64,000 nucleotides of DNA from Granulosicoccaceae bacterium (GTDB lineage Bacteria; Pseudomonadota; Gammaproteobacteria; Granulosicoccales; Granulosicoccaceae). Position numbers and translations under genes: made by a program. Positions 25,247-34,312 of the stretch are shown piece by piece; positions within the stretch are counted from its first letter, which is position 1, and the number at the start of each line of letters is the position of its first letter. Under the pieces are notes generated by a model. The model searched no databases and was not told the DNA's origin. It saw nothing but the letters and a program-made list of their open reading frames with translations. The stretch is taken from positions 62,001-126,000 of the forward strand of contig JAHDCO010000001.1 in assembly GCA_020629835.1 (NCBI GenBank). The letters run 5' to 3'.

Positions 25247-26389
25247 TTAACTCTCGTTAGTAGCTTGTGTGCCCGCTGATGCAGCGTCACCCTCTGTATC
25301 CTGTTCAGTCGCCTCGATAGGGTCAACTTTTTCGCCCACGGCAACAAACGCCTGGCCCAACGTGATGACGCGGCTGCCGGTTGGGATACCCGATACCCAG
25401 GCGCCGTCAATCGTTGTGCTGAGTAAAGACACCGGAATAAATTGCACCGTGTCCTCATCGTCCACAAGCTTTACGCCTAGCTCTCCTGCATCGCCTAATG
25501 CCAGGGCTGAGGGGGTTAAGAAAACCGTGTCTATGGTTTCCACAGGGATTCGAAGTGATGCACTGACGCCGGCGGCAATAGGTTCGCCCGTGCTTCTGAC
25601 TTTTGCTTCCACGGTAAAACTGCGCGTTTGTGAGTCAGCGACTGAGGCGACAAAGGTCAGTTCACCGCGTAGTACCTGACCTGTGATCAGTTCGACATCT
25701 ACGGGTTGGCCGACTTTTAATTCGCTAACCGATTGTTGGGCTACTTGTGCACTGACCTTGAAACTGGAGTCATCAACTAACTGTGCGATAGTATCGCCGT
25801 TATTGACTAATTCACCCAGCTCCACCGGTAACGCATTGACAATGCCGTTAAACGGGGCAGTAATTTGTGTATTTGCGATATCTCTGCGAATGCGGTTCCT
25901 TTGCGCTTGGGCCGATGCCAGACTGGCGGCTGCCTGTTGGGACTGCACTTTAGACTGCAACCCTTGTTTACGAAGTTCTGCAGCTGCATTTTGCTGGCTC
26001 ACAGCGGCCACGACCTGGGCGTCCGCTTCGGCTAAATCCACATCGCGGCCATTCAGCGCGAGCGTGGCTATGACGTCATTTGCGCGCACTCGCTGGCCTT
26101 TTGCAATGGGTAAGGTTTCGATTGTGCTGCTGGTCTCTGCACGCACAGCCAACACCCGAGCGGGCTCTATCTGGCCTTGTAAGACAATTTCACGCGCTCG
26201 GGATTCCAGATTCGCGACCGATACCTGTACCTTCATCAGCCCCTCATTAGCGGCGTTTTCGGTACCCTCGGCAACGGCGGCTGAATTGGCTTCAGCGTCT
26301 GAGTTTTGATCGCCAGTGAGTAGCCCGCTAGCCATCCACAAGGCTAAAACCAAGACCAACACACAGGCTGCAATGATTGATGTTTTCAT
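25247..26389 (-). CDS. RND periplasmic adaptor (membrane fusion protein)
   Basis: This 380-residue HlyD/AcrA-type adaptor bridges the RND permease to an outer-membrane channel. The N terminus MKTSIIAACVLVLVLALWMA is a membrane anchor with no lipobox. The barrel-sandwich halves appear as GQIEPARVLAVRAETSSTIE and IAKGQRVRANDVIATL, then ITAPFNGIVNALPVELGELV, with a helical hairpin rich in Ala and Gln between them (about residues 120-170). The beta-barrel domain follows with VGQPVDVELITGQVLRGEL. It is the first gene of the efflux operon, translated just ahead of the permease. Confidence 0.92.
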   Translation of the reverse strand: MKTSIIAACVLVLVLALWMASGLLTGDQNSDAEANSAAVAEGTENAANEGLMKVQVSVANLESRAREIVLQGQIEPARVLAVRAETSSTIETLPIAKGQRVRANDVIATLALNGRDVDLAEADAQVVAAVSQQNAAAELRKQGLQSKVQSQQAAASLASAQAQRNRIRRDIANTQITAPFNGIVNALPVELGELVNNGDTIAQLVDDSSFKVSAQVAQQSVSELKVGQPVDVELITGQVLRGELTFVASVADSQTRSFTVEAKVRSTGEPIAAGVSASLRIPVETIDTVFLTPSALALGDAGELGVKLVDDEDTVQFIPVSLLSTTIDGAWVSGIPTGSRVITLGQAFVAVGEKVDPIEATEQDTEGDAASAGTQATNES

Positions 26390-26546
26390 ACTGGCCCTTA
26401 ATATGAATGGTGCTGTGTAAGTCGATACATTGACTATATCTCACTGTATATGCATAAACCGTGAGCGGTTCGCTCAGGTGACTGGACAGAAAAGTTTGAT
26501 TTCACGCCTTACCCAATGCTTGCAACCACCGTATTTGCATCGGCAC

Positions 26547-27419
26547 GTGGTACGCGTGTGTGAAAAACTGGTCTTAGGTTTAGTGCTTGTGACGTTGGTC
26601 GGCTGCGCAACGCCTACCGGCAAGTTGGTAGCTATTGCCGATGAGCAACAGTTTATACGCCATGACATTAACGCTAATGGTTATAGACACTTAGTGTTAC
26701 AAAACAGGCCGATTAACCGCTCGAATGCAGACACCCTTCATGTGTATCTGGAAGGCGATGGTTCACCCTGGCGTTATCGCGTGTTGCGCATGCGAGACCC
26801 CACGCCGCGTCAACCGTTGATGCTCCGTCTTATGAGTTTTGATGATCAAGCTGCGGTGTATTTAGGCAGGCCTTGCTACAACGGCACCTTTGCAGAGTCC
26901 GGCTGTAATGATGATCTTTGGACGTCAGCCCGATATTCCGAAGCGGTGGTTGCCAGTATGACCGGTGCGCTTCAGCAAGTGATTGCTGAGTCGGGTGCCA
27001 CGCGTGTACGTTTATTTGGCCACAGTGGCGGCGGAGCCTTGGCTTTGCTGATCGCTGAACGGCTACCAAGCGTGGTGCATGTGGTTACGTTGGCTGGCAA
27101 CCTGGATACCGATGCGTGGGTGGCCCATCATCGTTACTCGCCCTTGTATGGATCCCTGAACCCGGCAACGCGTTCCCCGTTAAGGCCTTCGGTGATTCAG
27201 TGGCATTTGCTTGGAGGAAAGGACACGGTCATTCCTCCGCAGCTGGTGCGCACGTTTGTACGCGCGCAAACCAATGCCTTTGGGGTAGAGCTGGGGTCAT
27301 TTAATCATGGCTGTTGCTGGCAAAGTATCTGGCCTGCGGTGTTGCAGGGATTGGATGACAACGATGTTCAACGCATCCCCGGTGTTCGGTTTAAGTACCC
27401 TCGCTCTACGTTGCGCTAA
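26547..27419 (+). CDS. Alpha/beta-hydrolase-fold lipoprotein
   Basis: This is a predicted exported lipoprotein with a serine-hydrolase fold. The signal sequence CEKLVLGLVLVTLVGC ends in a lipobox (LVGC), so it is probably membrane-anchored. The nucleophile elbow is LFGHSGGGALALLIAE (GHSGG). An Asp candidate lies in LLGGKDTVIPP and a His in SFNHGCCW near the end. Start assignment is weak: no ATG exists in frame, a TTG lies at 26430, and GTG codons at 26547 or 26556 give a normal lipoprotein leader. GTG 26547 is used here. The last 14 bp overlap the convergent GDPD gene. Its natural substrate is unknown. Confidence 0.75.
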   Translation: MVRVCEKLVLGLVLVTLVGCATPTGKLVAIADEQQFIRHDINANGYRHLVLQNRPINRSNADTLHVYLEGDGSPWRYRVLRMRDPTPRQPLMLRLMSFDDQAAVYLGRPCYNGTFAESGCNDDLWTSARYSEAVVASMTGALQQVIAESGATRVRLFGHSGGGALALLIAERLPSVVHVVTLAGNLDTDAWVAHHRYSPLYGSLNPATRSPLRPSVIQWHLLGGKDTVIPPQLVRTFVRAQTNAFGVELGSFNHGCCWQSIWPAVLQGLDDNDVQRIPGVRFKYPRSTLR

Positions 27420-28152
27420 TCTCGTTTAACAGCAGCTTGGGCTTGTCGGTAAATACCCCATCGACACCCATGCCCAATAGACGGTGTGCCTGGCTGACCT
27501 CGTTGACGGTGTAGCAGTACAACCCATAACCTGCCGCTTTGATAGCTTTCGCGTCTGTCTCGTTCAGTAACTCGGCTGCCATGTGAAAGTTCGTACATTC
27601 CAATGCCTTCAGCGTGTTTTCCCAGTCCGGTGGCACAGCGCAGGTAATCAACGCACGCTGAGCATTTGGCAGCAGTGCCTGCGCCACTTCCAATGCGTCC
27701 TTACTAAATGAAGAAATGATTAACGGCAATTCACTGGGCCAAGTGGCTTCTAATTCGGCAACCACAGCTGCTGCTGTGGCTTGTTCCAGCCCAGGTGTGG
27801 GTTTGATCTCCAGGTTCAAACCGGTTTTCTTCTCGATGAGTAAATCCAGCGCTGCTGACAAACGCGGTAAGGGTTCACCCGCAAACTGGGTGTGCTTGCC
27901 AGATGCGTCAAGTGCATCCAATTCAGAGGCTGAGGCGGCGCAAACGTAACCACGACCATTGGTGCATCGTTCCAGACCATCGTCGTGGTGTAGGAAGGCT
28001 ACGCCATCTTTAGAAATCATCGCATCGACTTCGACGCAGTTTGCACCGTATTCAATGGCGAGGTTTAAAGCGCTTAAGGTATTCTCAGGTGCATCGGCGG
28101 ACGCGCCTCGGTGGGCTACAACGCGGCTGAGGTTGTTACTGGATGGCGCCAT
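27406..28152 (-). CDS. Glycerophosphodiester phosphodiesterase (GDPD/UgpQ type)
   Basis: This 248-residue enzyme has a TIM-barrel GDPD fold and hydrolyses glycerophosphodiesters to sn-glycerol-3-phosphate and an alcohol. Catalytic motifs are AHRGASADAPENTLSA at the N terminus (HRG), EVDAMISKDGVAFLHHDD (metal ligands and the second His) and LNLEIKPTP. The barrel closes with YCYTVNEVSQAHRLLGMGVD and GVFTDKP. There is no signal peptide, so it is cytoplasmic like UgpQ. The upstream lipoprotein gene overlaps its start by 37 bp on the same strand, indicating an operon. Confidence 0.93.
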   Translation of the reverse strand: MAPSSNNLSRVVAHRGASADAPENTLSALNLAIEYGANCVEVDAMISKDGVAFLHHDDGLERCTNGRGYVCAASASELDALDASGKHTQFAGEPLPRLSAALDLLIEKKTGLNLEIKPTPGLEQATAAAVVAELEATWPSELPLIISSFSKDALEVAQALLPNAQRALITCAVPPDWENTLKALECTNFHMAAELLNETDAKAIKAAGYGLYCYTVNEVSQAHRLLGMGVDGVFTDKPKLLLNEISAT

Positions 28153-28418
28153 AACGGTGAACTCTTTTCGGTAGCTCGAGATTCGCGCAAGAATTCATTT
28201 CGCATGCGCTCGTACTCATTGTATTCGCGCTGGTAAGAACGGGTGCAAAAAATCTCAACCTCGTTGCGCTTGCAGTCTTCGTGGCGCAACGCAGAGTAGG
28301 CCGCCTGCCGATAATTGATTGAGGAACAGCCTACCAAACTTTCTGATGCAATCAGCACGCACAAAACAGTGGCTGACTTGGACCAGTTTCGACGAAGTTT
28401 TGTGGCGAAGAACATCAT
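28116..28418 (-). CDS. Small hypothetical lipoprotein
   Basis: This is a predicted 100-residue lipoprotein. The leader MMFFATKLRRNWSKSATVLC is followed by ASESLVGCSS, with lipidation expected at the cysteine of LVGC. The mature part is charged and helical, with a tyrosine- and arginine-rich stretch (RSYQREYNEYERMRNEFLRE) and two more cysteines that could form a disulfide. I do not recognise a family. The frame is open further upstream, but ATG 28418 gives the proper leader. It overlaps the downstream GDPD gene by 37 bp. Confidence 0.65.
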   Translation of the reverse strand: MMFFATKLRRNWSKSATVLCVLIASESLVGCSSINYRQAAYSALRHEDCKRNEVEIFCTRSYQREYNEYERMRNEFLRESRATEKSSPLWRHPVTTSAAL

Positions 28419-28651
28419 GTAAGCACCGTCGTTGTTTCTGTCGTGCAGTGGCTGTCGGGGCTGGGGAGTATAGGCATTTGATAATGACTTTCCAGCCATC
28501 TGCCCCGCTAAAATCACACTGCTTTACAACTGTAATAATTGGGCGAATTATTGCGCAGTGCGGGCCAGTCCTTATGACAGACAGTGCGCATAAATGGCGT
28601 CAAAACTCGCTTGCCGTGTCGATGCTGTGACGGGGTTGGTACACTGGCGCT

Positions 28652-29509
28652 ATGTCGATACTCACCTCCGATAACATCCAAGCTATTCGTTGTGCGGTTG
28701 ATCACGCTCTGGACCAGGCAGCGACTGTGACGCTACCCAACTTTCGGCAGCCACTTGCCGTGGCTAACAAGGCGCAAACCGGGTTTGACCCCGTAACCGA
28801 AGCGGATCAACAAGCCGAGCAAGTACTGCGAGACTGCTTAATGGCTGCACTGCCTGAGGCGGGATTTTTAGGGGAAGAGAACTCGCGCCCGTCTGCTGGC
28901 GACGCGATTGCTGCCTTAGCTATTGATCCGGCTGTGCAGTCACAGTTGACCTGGGTTGTGGACCCCATTGATGGCACACGAGCGTTTATCACGGGCTTAC
29001 CGCTGTGGGGAACCTTGGTGGGCTTAAACGATGGACAAGACGTGCTGTTCGGTGCGCTCGACCAACCATGGACACAAGAGCGGTTTCTGGGCTGGGACGG
29101 TCACGCAGAATGCGTTCACCAGGGGGGTACTCGACCGTTATCCACACGAGACTACCGTCCATTAACTGAATGCATCGTGCAAACCACCACGCCAGACATG
29201 TTTACAACCTCAACCACACAAAAGCAGTTTCGCTCGGTTCGTGATGCTGTGGCCATGACCCGCTATGGCGGAGACTGTTATGCCTACGCGTTACTGGCTA
29301 TGGGCGGGATTGATGCGGTCATAGAAAGTAGCCTGCAACCGTATGACATACAGGCGCTTATCCCAATCGTGCACGGCGCAGGTGGCGTTATCACGCAATG
29401 GTCGGGTGAGCCGTGCCTCGACGGTGGTAGTGTCGTGGCGTCTGCCAATGCAAAATTGCATGAGCAGTTACTCACCCTGCTGCAAAATGCTCACACCGAC
29501 ACCACATAG
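28652..29509 (+). CDS. Inositol-monophosphatase-family phosphatase, HisN type
   Basis: This 285-residue Mg2+-dependent phosphatase has the two family signatures: WVVDPIDGTRAFITGLPLWG (metal-binding DPIDGT) and GGDCYAYALLAMGGIDAVIE with SSLQPYDIQALIPIVHGAGG near the C terminus. TEADQQAEQ and GFLGEE supply the remaining acidic ligands. The RAFITGLPLWG and GDCYAYALLA wording matches the histidinol-phosphatase HisN subgroup, which performs the penultimate step of histidine synthesis where no HisB phosphatase exists. No other his gene is nearby, so an inositol-phosphate or nucleotide-phosphate role remains possible. Confidence 0.88.
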   Translation: MSILTSDNIQAIRCAVDHALDQAATVTLPNFRQPLAVANKAQTGFDPVTEADQQAEQVLRDCLMAALPEAGFLGEENSRPSAGDAIAALAIDPAVQSQLTWVVDPIDGTRAFITGLPLWGTLVGLNDGQDVLFGALDQPWTQERFLGWDGHAECVHQGGTRPLSTRDYRPLTECIVQTTTPDMFTTSTTQKQFRSVRDAVAMTRYGGDCYAYALLAMGGIDAVIESSLQPYDIQALIPIVHGAGGVITQWSGEPCLDGGSVVASANAKLHEQLLTLLQNAHTDTT

Positions 29510-29521
29510 TAGTTTGTGTCG

Positions 29522-30925
29522 TTAGTCGTTAACCACCAATCGAAACTGATCGGTCACTGTACCGCCGCGATTGTCTGTGGCTTCCACACGGATCAACCAG
29601 CGTCCGTCGTTTTGCGCGTTAGCGGTTCCTGTCAACAACCCAGCTGCGGATAAGGTGGTACCAGGCGGTAAGTTGGTAGAACTAAACGTAAGCGCATCAC
29701 CATCGGCATCCGAGAAGTAAGGTGATACGTCGTATTCAAAGTTGCCCGATACCGTTCGGTTTGGAATATCAGTGACTTCCGGGGGGGTGTTTGTCGGGCG
29801 GTTATCGCGGATTTGCACGGTAAAGCTTTGTCGAAACGTGTGTAAGCCGTCGCTGCTGATTACAGTGATCTCTTCTGTGCCGAAATCCTCTTGAGTGAAG
29901 CTACCGGTAATCAGTCCTGCATCGCTGATTTGTATTTTACCGGCATCAACAAGAGGGCTCGATTCCAGGCGAAACTGCAGTGGGTCACCATCCGCATCAG
30001 ATACGTATCCGGAAACATCAAGTTCCAGTGAACCTGTTAGATCATCGTCAAGGATCACGGGCGTCGCTGGGATCTGTTGTACGGTGTTGGGGCGAATACT
30101 GCTGGCCACCAAACGAAAATGAATAACCGAAGGTACGGAGTGCACACCATCGCTGACAATCAGATCAACCCGATCTTCAAGTTGTTCATCGGCTGCGATG
30201 TACAGATCGGCGGATGGCGTATAACGAAATGCACCATCGGCGGTTATGAATAGATTGTCAGCGTACCTGGGGGCGCTGGTAATCTCTTCAATAAACAGCG
30301 GTTGGTTACGAACATGCTCATCGTCGTTATCATTTTTAAGTACGGCGAATGGGTCATTGGCTTCAACGGTTCGAATTTGATTGGCCAACACTAAGTAGTG
30401 ATTTTCGACAACCGAAGGCGCTTCATTTATGGCAATGCCACAGACGGTTTGCCGTTGGCTGTAAGTTTCACCGGACGATAGGGTGGTTTCCAGTGAATAG
30501 GCCAAGGCAACCGGTGCGGACAGCGTGGGTAAACGCACATCGAATACGGTACCTGTGCCACTGGTAAATTCCTGGATTTGCAGTTCGCAATCGGCCGGGT
30601 TTGAACAGGCGTTGGTTAGCGAGGTTTCTGCCACCAACCCGTCCAGACCATGCTCGGTTTGGCACAGCGATACATCATTTTCATCTGGTAGAAATCGCCA
30701 TGTCCAGGTGCTCGGCGCATCCACAGATTTTAAAAGCGGGAAACGCTTGGTGGTATTTTCATTCAGGCTTACTGAACCGTCCGCGATCAACGCGCCACCG
30801 GCTTCAATGGAGGTTAGCCCGCCACTGTCACGTCCACCTTGTTGCCCGGTTGAATCCACCCAGCCGCAACCGACCAGCGTGAGACAAAGCAGGGCACAAG
30901 CGATTGGTGTGTAGCTGTTAGTCAT
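29522..30925 (-). CDS. Lipoprotein with cadherin/Ig-like (He_PIG) repeats
   Basis: This 467-residue exported protein has the leader MTNSYTPIACALLCLTLVGC, ending in a lipobox. The distal half contains two putative-Ig (He_PIG-type) repeats with the usual pattern: LDVSGYVSDADGDPLQFRLE...GLITGSFTQ and YDVSPYFSDADGDALTFSST...GLLTGTANA. These bind calcium in related surface adhesins. The middle has a cadherin-like block (FRYTPSADLYIAADEQ). The frame is open to 31006, but homology to a leader begins at ATG 30925. It converges on the HisN-type gene with a 12-nt gap. A surface or cell-wall structural role is likely; partners are unknown. Confidence 0.8.
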   Translation of the reverse strand: MTNSYTPIACALLCLTLVGCGWVDSTGQQGGRDSGGLTSIEAGGALIADGSVSLNENTTKRFPLLKSVDAPSTWTWRFLPDENDVSLCQTEHGLDGLVAETSLTNACSNPADCELQIQEFTSGTGTVFDVRLPTLSAPVALAYSLETTLSSGETYSQRQTVCGIAINEAPSVVENHYLVLANQIRTVEANDPFAVLKNDNDDEHVRNQPLFIEEITSAPRYADNLFITADGAFRYTPSADLYIAADEQLEDRVDLIVSDGVHSVPSVIHFRLVASSIRPNTVQQIPATPVILDDDLTGSLELDVSGYVSDADGDPLQFRLESSPLVDAGKIQISDAGLITGSFTQEDFGTEEITVISSDGLHTFRQSFTVQIRDNRPTNTPPEVTDIPNRTVSGNFEYDVSPYFSDADGDALTFSSTNLPPGTTLSAAGLLTGTANAQNDGRWLIRVEATDNRGGTVTDQFRLVVND

Positions 30926-31202
30926 GGTGGCACCTGAAGGCGGTGTGTAAACGGATACCCATGGTGTAAAACAGCGGCGGAGTCGTCTGTGCCTGAATGC
31001 ACACAACCGGTCATGCCAAGGTTGCTATGTGCTCATGCACCAAAACTGTGATGTAGCGCGTGAATAGTAAAAGCTGAATGCTTGCGTTAAATCGCGTGTC
31101 ATCGATCGGTTATGAGACGTATGTCGATGCGGATCAGTGGTTGCGTACGCTATTCGAGTTACCATAGAAACCCGCTCAATTTCTCAGGTTAATCCGCCCG
31201 TA

Positions 31203-32117
31203 ATGTCTGCTTTGGCATCCCCCTCAGATCACTGGAGTGAACCCGCTATCGGTGGGTGGGTAGCCGGTGTCTGCGTGTCTGTGGCGGCGCTAATGATGCT
31301 AGCGGCTGCATTGGTGCAGGGGCATCGATGGGTGGGTGAGTCGTTGGGTGGGTTGTCTGCAGCTAACATCGCCTCTCCTGAAACGGCAGAGCTTGTAGAG
31401 CCTGTGCAAATCGAACGTCAGACACTCCCCCCTTCCAGTCCGGGGGCATCCACCGAAGTTTCCGAACCGATTTCCGCAGTAACGGTATCGCAGCGCTTGA
31501 ATGTGCCGCTGGCCGATGAAACGGCAGACACCGTTTCTTCTACCGAGCCAACAGAATCAACAGCCACAACTGTCGATCCTGCTGCTCCCATCGATCTCGT
31601 TACCGCCGTTGATTCTGATGAATCTGCGGAAGTTGACGTTGCAGTTGCAGATGCAGATGCAAATGCGGATGCAAATGCGGATGCAAATGTGGTTACCAGC
31701 ACGGCAGAGGATGCTGCTGAAAACACGGTGCCAGCAACGCCGGCACAGCCCAGTGCTAATGATTCGCTCGCTATCTTGCGTCGCACGGTATTAGGGGCGA
31801 TGACGGAGCGCTCGAAGAGGGTAACGTTTCTAAATGGCAGAGCAGACTTAACCGCTCAGAGTGAAGGTTTACTGCAAGAAATCTTTGAGGATCTGTTTTT
31901 GTATTCGGAATCGCTTATCGTGGTGGAAGTTGCCAGTGATGACGCACGCTCAGGAAGCAGTAACCGAGTGCTTTCAGAAGAACGAGCGCGAACCATCAGA
32001 ACGTTTCTGACAAACCGCGGGCTGGAGCAATCCCGGCTTATTACTTCGGTGTTGCCGCGCGTGACTGAGTCAGGGCGCAGCCAATACGTCAATATTCAGG
32101 CGAACCTCGATGAATAG
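31203..32117 (+). CDS. Membrane-anchored OmpA-like domain protein
   Basis: This is a 304-residue protein with a single N-terminal transmembrane helix (about residues 19-45, VAGVCVSVAALMMLAAALV), a long acidic Ala/Asp/Thr-rich linker (about 55-190) and a C-terminal OmpA-like fold (about 200-304: VTFLNGRADLTAQSEGLL, LSEERARTIRTFLTNRGLEQ, SRLITSVLPR). OmpA domains usually bind peptidoglycan. With an inner-membrane anchor and flexible linker it would span the periplasm. The classical peptidoglycan-binding residues are only partly evident. It overlaps the next gene by 8 bp, so the two are coupled. Confidence 0.7.
   Translation: MSALASPSDHWSEPAIGGWVAGVCVSVAALMMLAAALVQGHRWVGESLGGLSAANIASPETAELVEPVQIERQTLPPSSPGASTEVSEPISAVTVSQRLNVPLADETADTVSSTEPTESTATTVDPAAPIDLVTAVDSDESAEVDVAVADADANADANADANVVTSTAEDAAENTVPATPAQPSANDSLAILRRTVLGAMTERSKRVTFLNGRADLTAQSEGLLQEIFEDLFLYSESLIVVEVASDDARSGSSNRVLSEERARTIRTFLTNRGLEQSRLITSVLPRVTESGRSQYVNIQANLDE
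31656..31691 (+). repeat. In-frame 12-bp coding repeat
   Basis: Three 12-bp units (gatgcaaatgcg, twice identical, then gatgcaaatgtg) encode the Asp-Ala-Asn-Ala run in the linker of the OmpA-like protein. Because the period is a multiple of three, copy-number change would alter linker length without a frameshift. Confidence 0.85.
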
Positions 32118-32685
32118 CGCGACTCGATTATTCGAAAGCCTCGAGTCTCAGTGGGGCACGCTGGCCGTTTTGGGCGGGTTGTTTGGTTTGACCGCTCTGG
32201 CTGGGTTGCTGCTCGGGATCTGTCTAATGGGGTTGGTGGGGGCGTTTCGCCGCCGTCGATGGTCACGCGAAGCCAACGAAGAACGTGAGTTACTAAAACA
32301 ACTTTTGGAGGATTCGCGTAAGCACCGGGTGTTAGTGCAAGCCGAGCGCGATTCCTTACGCTCTAAAAACAACGGCCTTGAGAACCAGCTGTCGCGCTAC
32401 AAGGGGCGTATGGAGACGCTACAGGGTAAGTTGATCGCCTCGCAAAAATTGCTGGCCCGCAAAGAAAAAGAACGTGCGCTGCTCACGACACCCACGGACC
32501 AAAAGGCCTTGCCCACGCTATTGAAACGAGTGCCTGCAGATAACGAAGGCTCGCTAACTGCGGCAGACACTGGCATTATTCCAGACGATCAAATCATTCC
32601 AACGTTGCCAGAGGCAGAACTGACCGCCAATGTGGAAGCTTACGACCTGTCCGATCTTGAAGACTTGGTACTGCAAGATAAGTAG
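32110..32685 (+). CDS. Membrane-anchored coiled-coil protein
   Basis: This 191-residue protein has one N-terminal transmembrane helix (about residues 17-45, LAVLGGLFGLTALAGLLLGI) followed by a basic stop-transfer (RRRRWSRE). Next comes an alpha-helical coiled coil (about 58-130, with ELLKQLLEDSRKHRVLVQAE and LENQLSRYKGRMETLQGKL), and then an acidic disordered tail. It resembles no named family I can identify. Translational overlap with the OmpA-like gene suggests the two proteins work as an envelope-spanning pair, one facing the periplasm and one the cytoplasm. This is inference. Confidence 0.65.
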   Translation: MNSATRLFESLESQWGTLAVLGGLFGLTALAGLLLGICLMGLVGAFRRRRWSREANEERELLKQLLEDSRKHRVLVQAERDSLRSKNNGLENQLSRYKGRMETLQGKLIASQKLLARKEKERALLTTPTDQKALPTLLKRVPADNEGSLTAADTGIIPDDQIIPTLPEAELTANVEAYDLSDLEDLVLQDK

Positions 32686-32721
32686 CGCAACCGGTTACCT
32701 GTTCGCCGGAGGCCGTTAGCG

Positions 32722-34206
32722 GTGTCGCGTTCGCGAGAGCAGCCTATGTGGCAGCAGCTGTTTCAGCTCAATCACGAAGATACCCAAAGCCTGCAAACGC
32801 AATTGCGGCAATCGTTAGTGAATGCCATCCTCGACGGCCACGTAGCGGTGGACATGCCTCTGCCATCATCCCGAGAGCTGGCCAAGCAATTGAGCGTTGC
32901 AAGAAATACGGTCGTTTTGGCCTACCAGCATCTGGTTGATGAAAACTATCTGATTGCGCGTGAGCGTCGTGGCTATTTTGTTAACCCCGAAATTCTTGAA
33001 GGCCGGGTGGACGGCACCACAAAGCATAAACAAAGTACGCCGAAAGACGACATCGAAGTCAGTACAGTTCTGGACCTCGGTTCCCAGCGCAACTTACGCC
33101 GGCCTGCGGATTGGAACCACTATCAGTACCCCTTCATTTACGGTCAAGTGGACTCATCGTTGTTCCCGGTTAACGACTGGCGTGAGGCTTGTCGTTTGTC
33201 GCTCCACGTGGGCGCCATTAATGAATGGACACACGATCGTATTGCCCGTGACGACGAGCTGCTCGTTGAACAGATCCATAAGCGTGTATTGCCGCGGCGT
33301 GGCGTATGGGCCGATTCCGATCAAATTCTGATTACCACCGGCGCTCAGAATGCTCTGTTTATCACCGCCCAGCTGTTATTGAACAAGCAATCCAAAGTGG
33401 GTATCGAAAACCCTTGCTATCCGGATGCGCGCAACATTTTTTCGTTGTTTGCCGGCGAGCAAATTCAATTCCCGGTGGGTAATGAAGGCGTTCAAACCGA
33501 TGAGCGATTGGCTGATTGCCAATTAATGTACGTAACACCCAGTCATCAGTGCCCAACCACCACAACCATGCCGTTAGCGGCCAGGCAGGAATTACTGGCA
33601 CTGGCAACCGAGCACAACGTGATGGTGGTAGAGGACGACTACGAAAGTGAATTGAATTTTGTCGGCAAACCCACCCCGGCTTTGAAGAGCCTCGATCAAT
33701 CACAGAACGTTATCTATATTGGCAGTTTGTCTAAAACGCTTGCCCCTGGATTGCGAGTGGGGTTCATGGTTGGGCCAAAATCATTCATTGCTGAAGCCAG
33801 AGCGCTGCGCCGACTCATGTACCGACACCCACCAAGCAATACCCAGCGCACCGTTGGTCACTTTTTGGCTTTGGGGCATCACGATGCGGCAGTGCTGCGT
33901 TTGTCGCAGGCGTACAAGAAACGCTGGGAGCTAATGAATCAGTCCCTTGGTAAGCATCTGAGTTTATCGTCGGTAGCGCCCGCGTTCGGCGGTTCGTCTT
34001 ACTGGGTGCGCTTGCCGGCTCATATTGATGCACAGCAGCTTGAGCTGCGAGCGGCGGCTGAAAGCGTCTTTCTTAATGCGGGCGATACCTACTTTGCCGA
34101 ACCTGAAGGCAATCGTCATTTCTGCCGACTCGGCTTCTCATCTATTCCAGATGACCGAATCGAGCCTGGAATCGAGCGGCTTGCGGCCGTTATTGAGACT
34201 TTTTAG
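32722..34206 (+). CDS. tauR: MocR-family regulator, probably TauR
   Basis: This 494-residue regulator has an N-terminal GntR-type winged helix (about 20-90: LPSSRELAKQLSVARNTVVL and ERRGYFVNPEI) fused to a fold-type I aminotransferase domain that binds PLP. The PLP lysine is Lys338 (IGSLSKTLAPGLRVGF), with further motifs VTPSHQCPTT and EDDYESEL. MocR proteins next to xsc are TauR activators that switch on taurine degradation in the presence of taurine. The start is GTG 32722. xsc begins 106 bp downstream in the same direction. A small GC hairpin lies at 34224-34241 between them. Confidence 0.88.
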   Translation: MSRSREQPMWQQLFQLNHEDTQSLQTQLRQSLVNAILDGHVAVDMPLPSSRELAKQLSVARNTVVLAYQHLVDENYLIARERRGYFVNPEILEGRVDGTTKHKQSTPKDDIEVSTVLDLGSQRNLRRPADWNHYQYPFIYGQVDSSLFPVNDWREACRLSLHVGAINEWTHDRIARDDELLVEQIHKRVLPRRGVWADSDQILITTGAQNALFITAQLLLNKQSKVGIENPCYPDARNIFSLFAGEQIQFPVGNEGVQTDERLADCQLMYVTPSHQCPTTTTMPLAARQELLALATEHNVMVVEDDYESELNFVGKPTPALKSLDQSQNVIYIGSLSKTLAPGLRVGFMVGPKSFIAEARALRRLMYRHPPSNTQRTVGHFLALGHHDAAVLRLSQAYKKRWELMNQSLGKHLSLSSVAPAFGGSSYWVRLPAHIDAQQLELRAAAESVFLNAGDTYFAEPEGNRHFCRLGFSSIPDDRIEPGIERLAAVIETF

Positions 34207-34245
34207 CTCATTATTGGTTATTCTGGCGCTCCCCGGCGCCAACCT

Positions 34246-34255
34246 TTGGACCTAG
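34246..34255 (+). promoter_or_regulatory. Candidate TauR-binding half-site
   Basis: TTGGACCTAG matches eight of ten positions of CTGGACYTAA, the motif I recall from TauR-regulated promoters in Rhodobacter. It lies between tauR and xsc. A second direct copy is not convincing, so this is tentative. Confidence 0.3.
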
Positions 34256-34312
34256 CGAATAGGCCAGAGGCTAGCTACAGTTACATCCTCACACTCTAGG
34301 AGTTATACAGCC

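Noticed and set aside
31418-31794. Open frames on both strands over the Asp/Ala-rich linker
   Set aside because: These are low-complexity shadows of the OmpA-like gene created by the repeated sequence.
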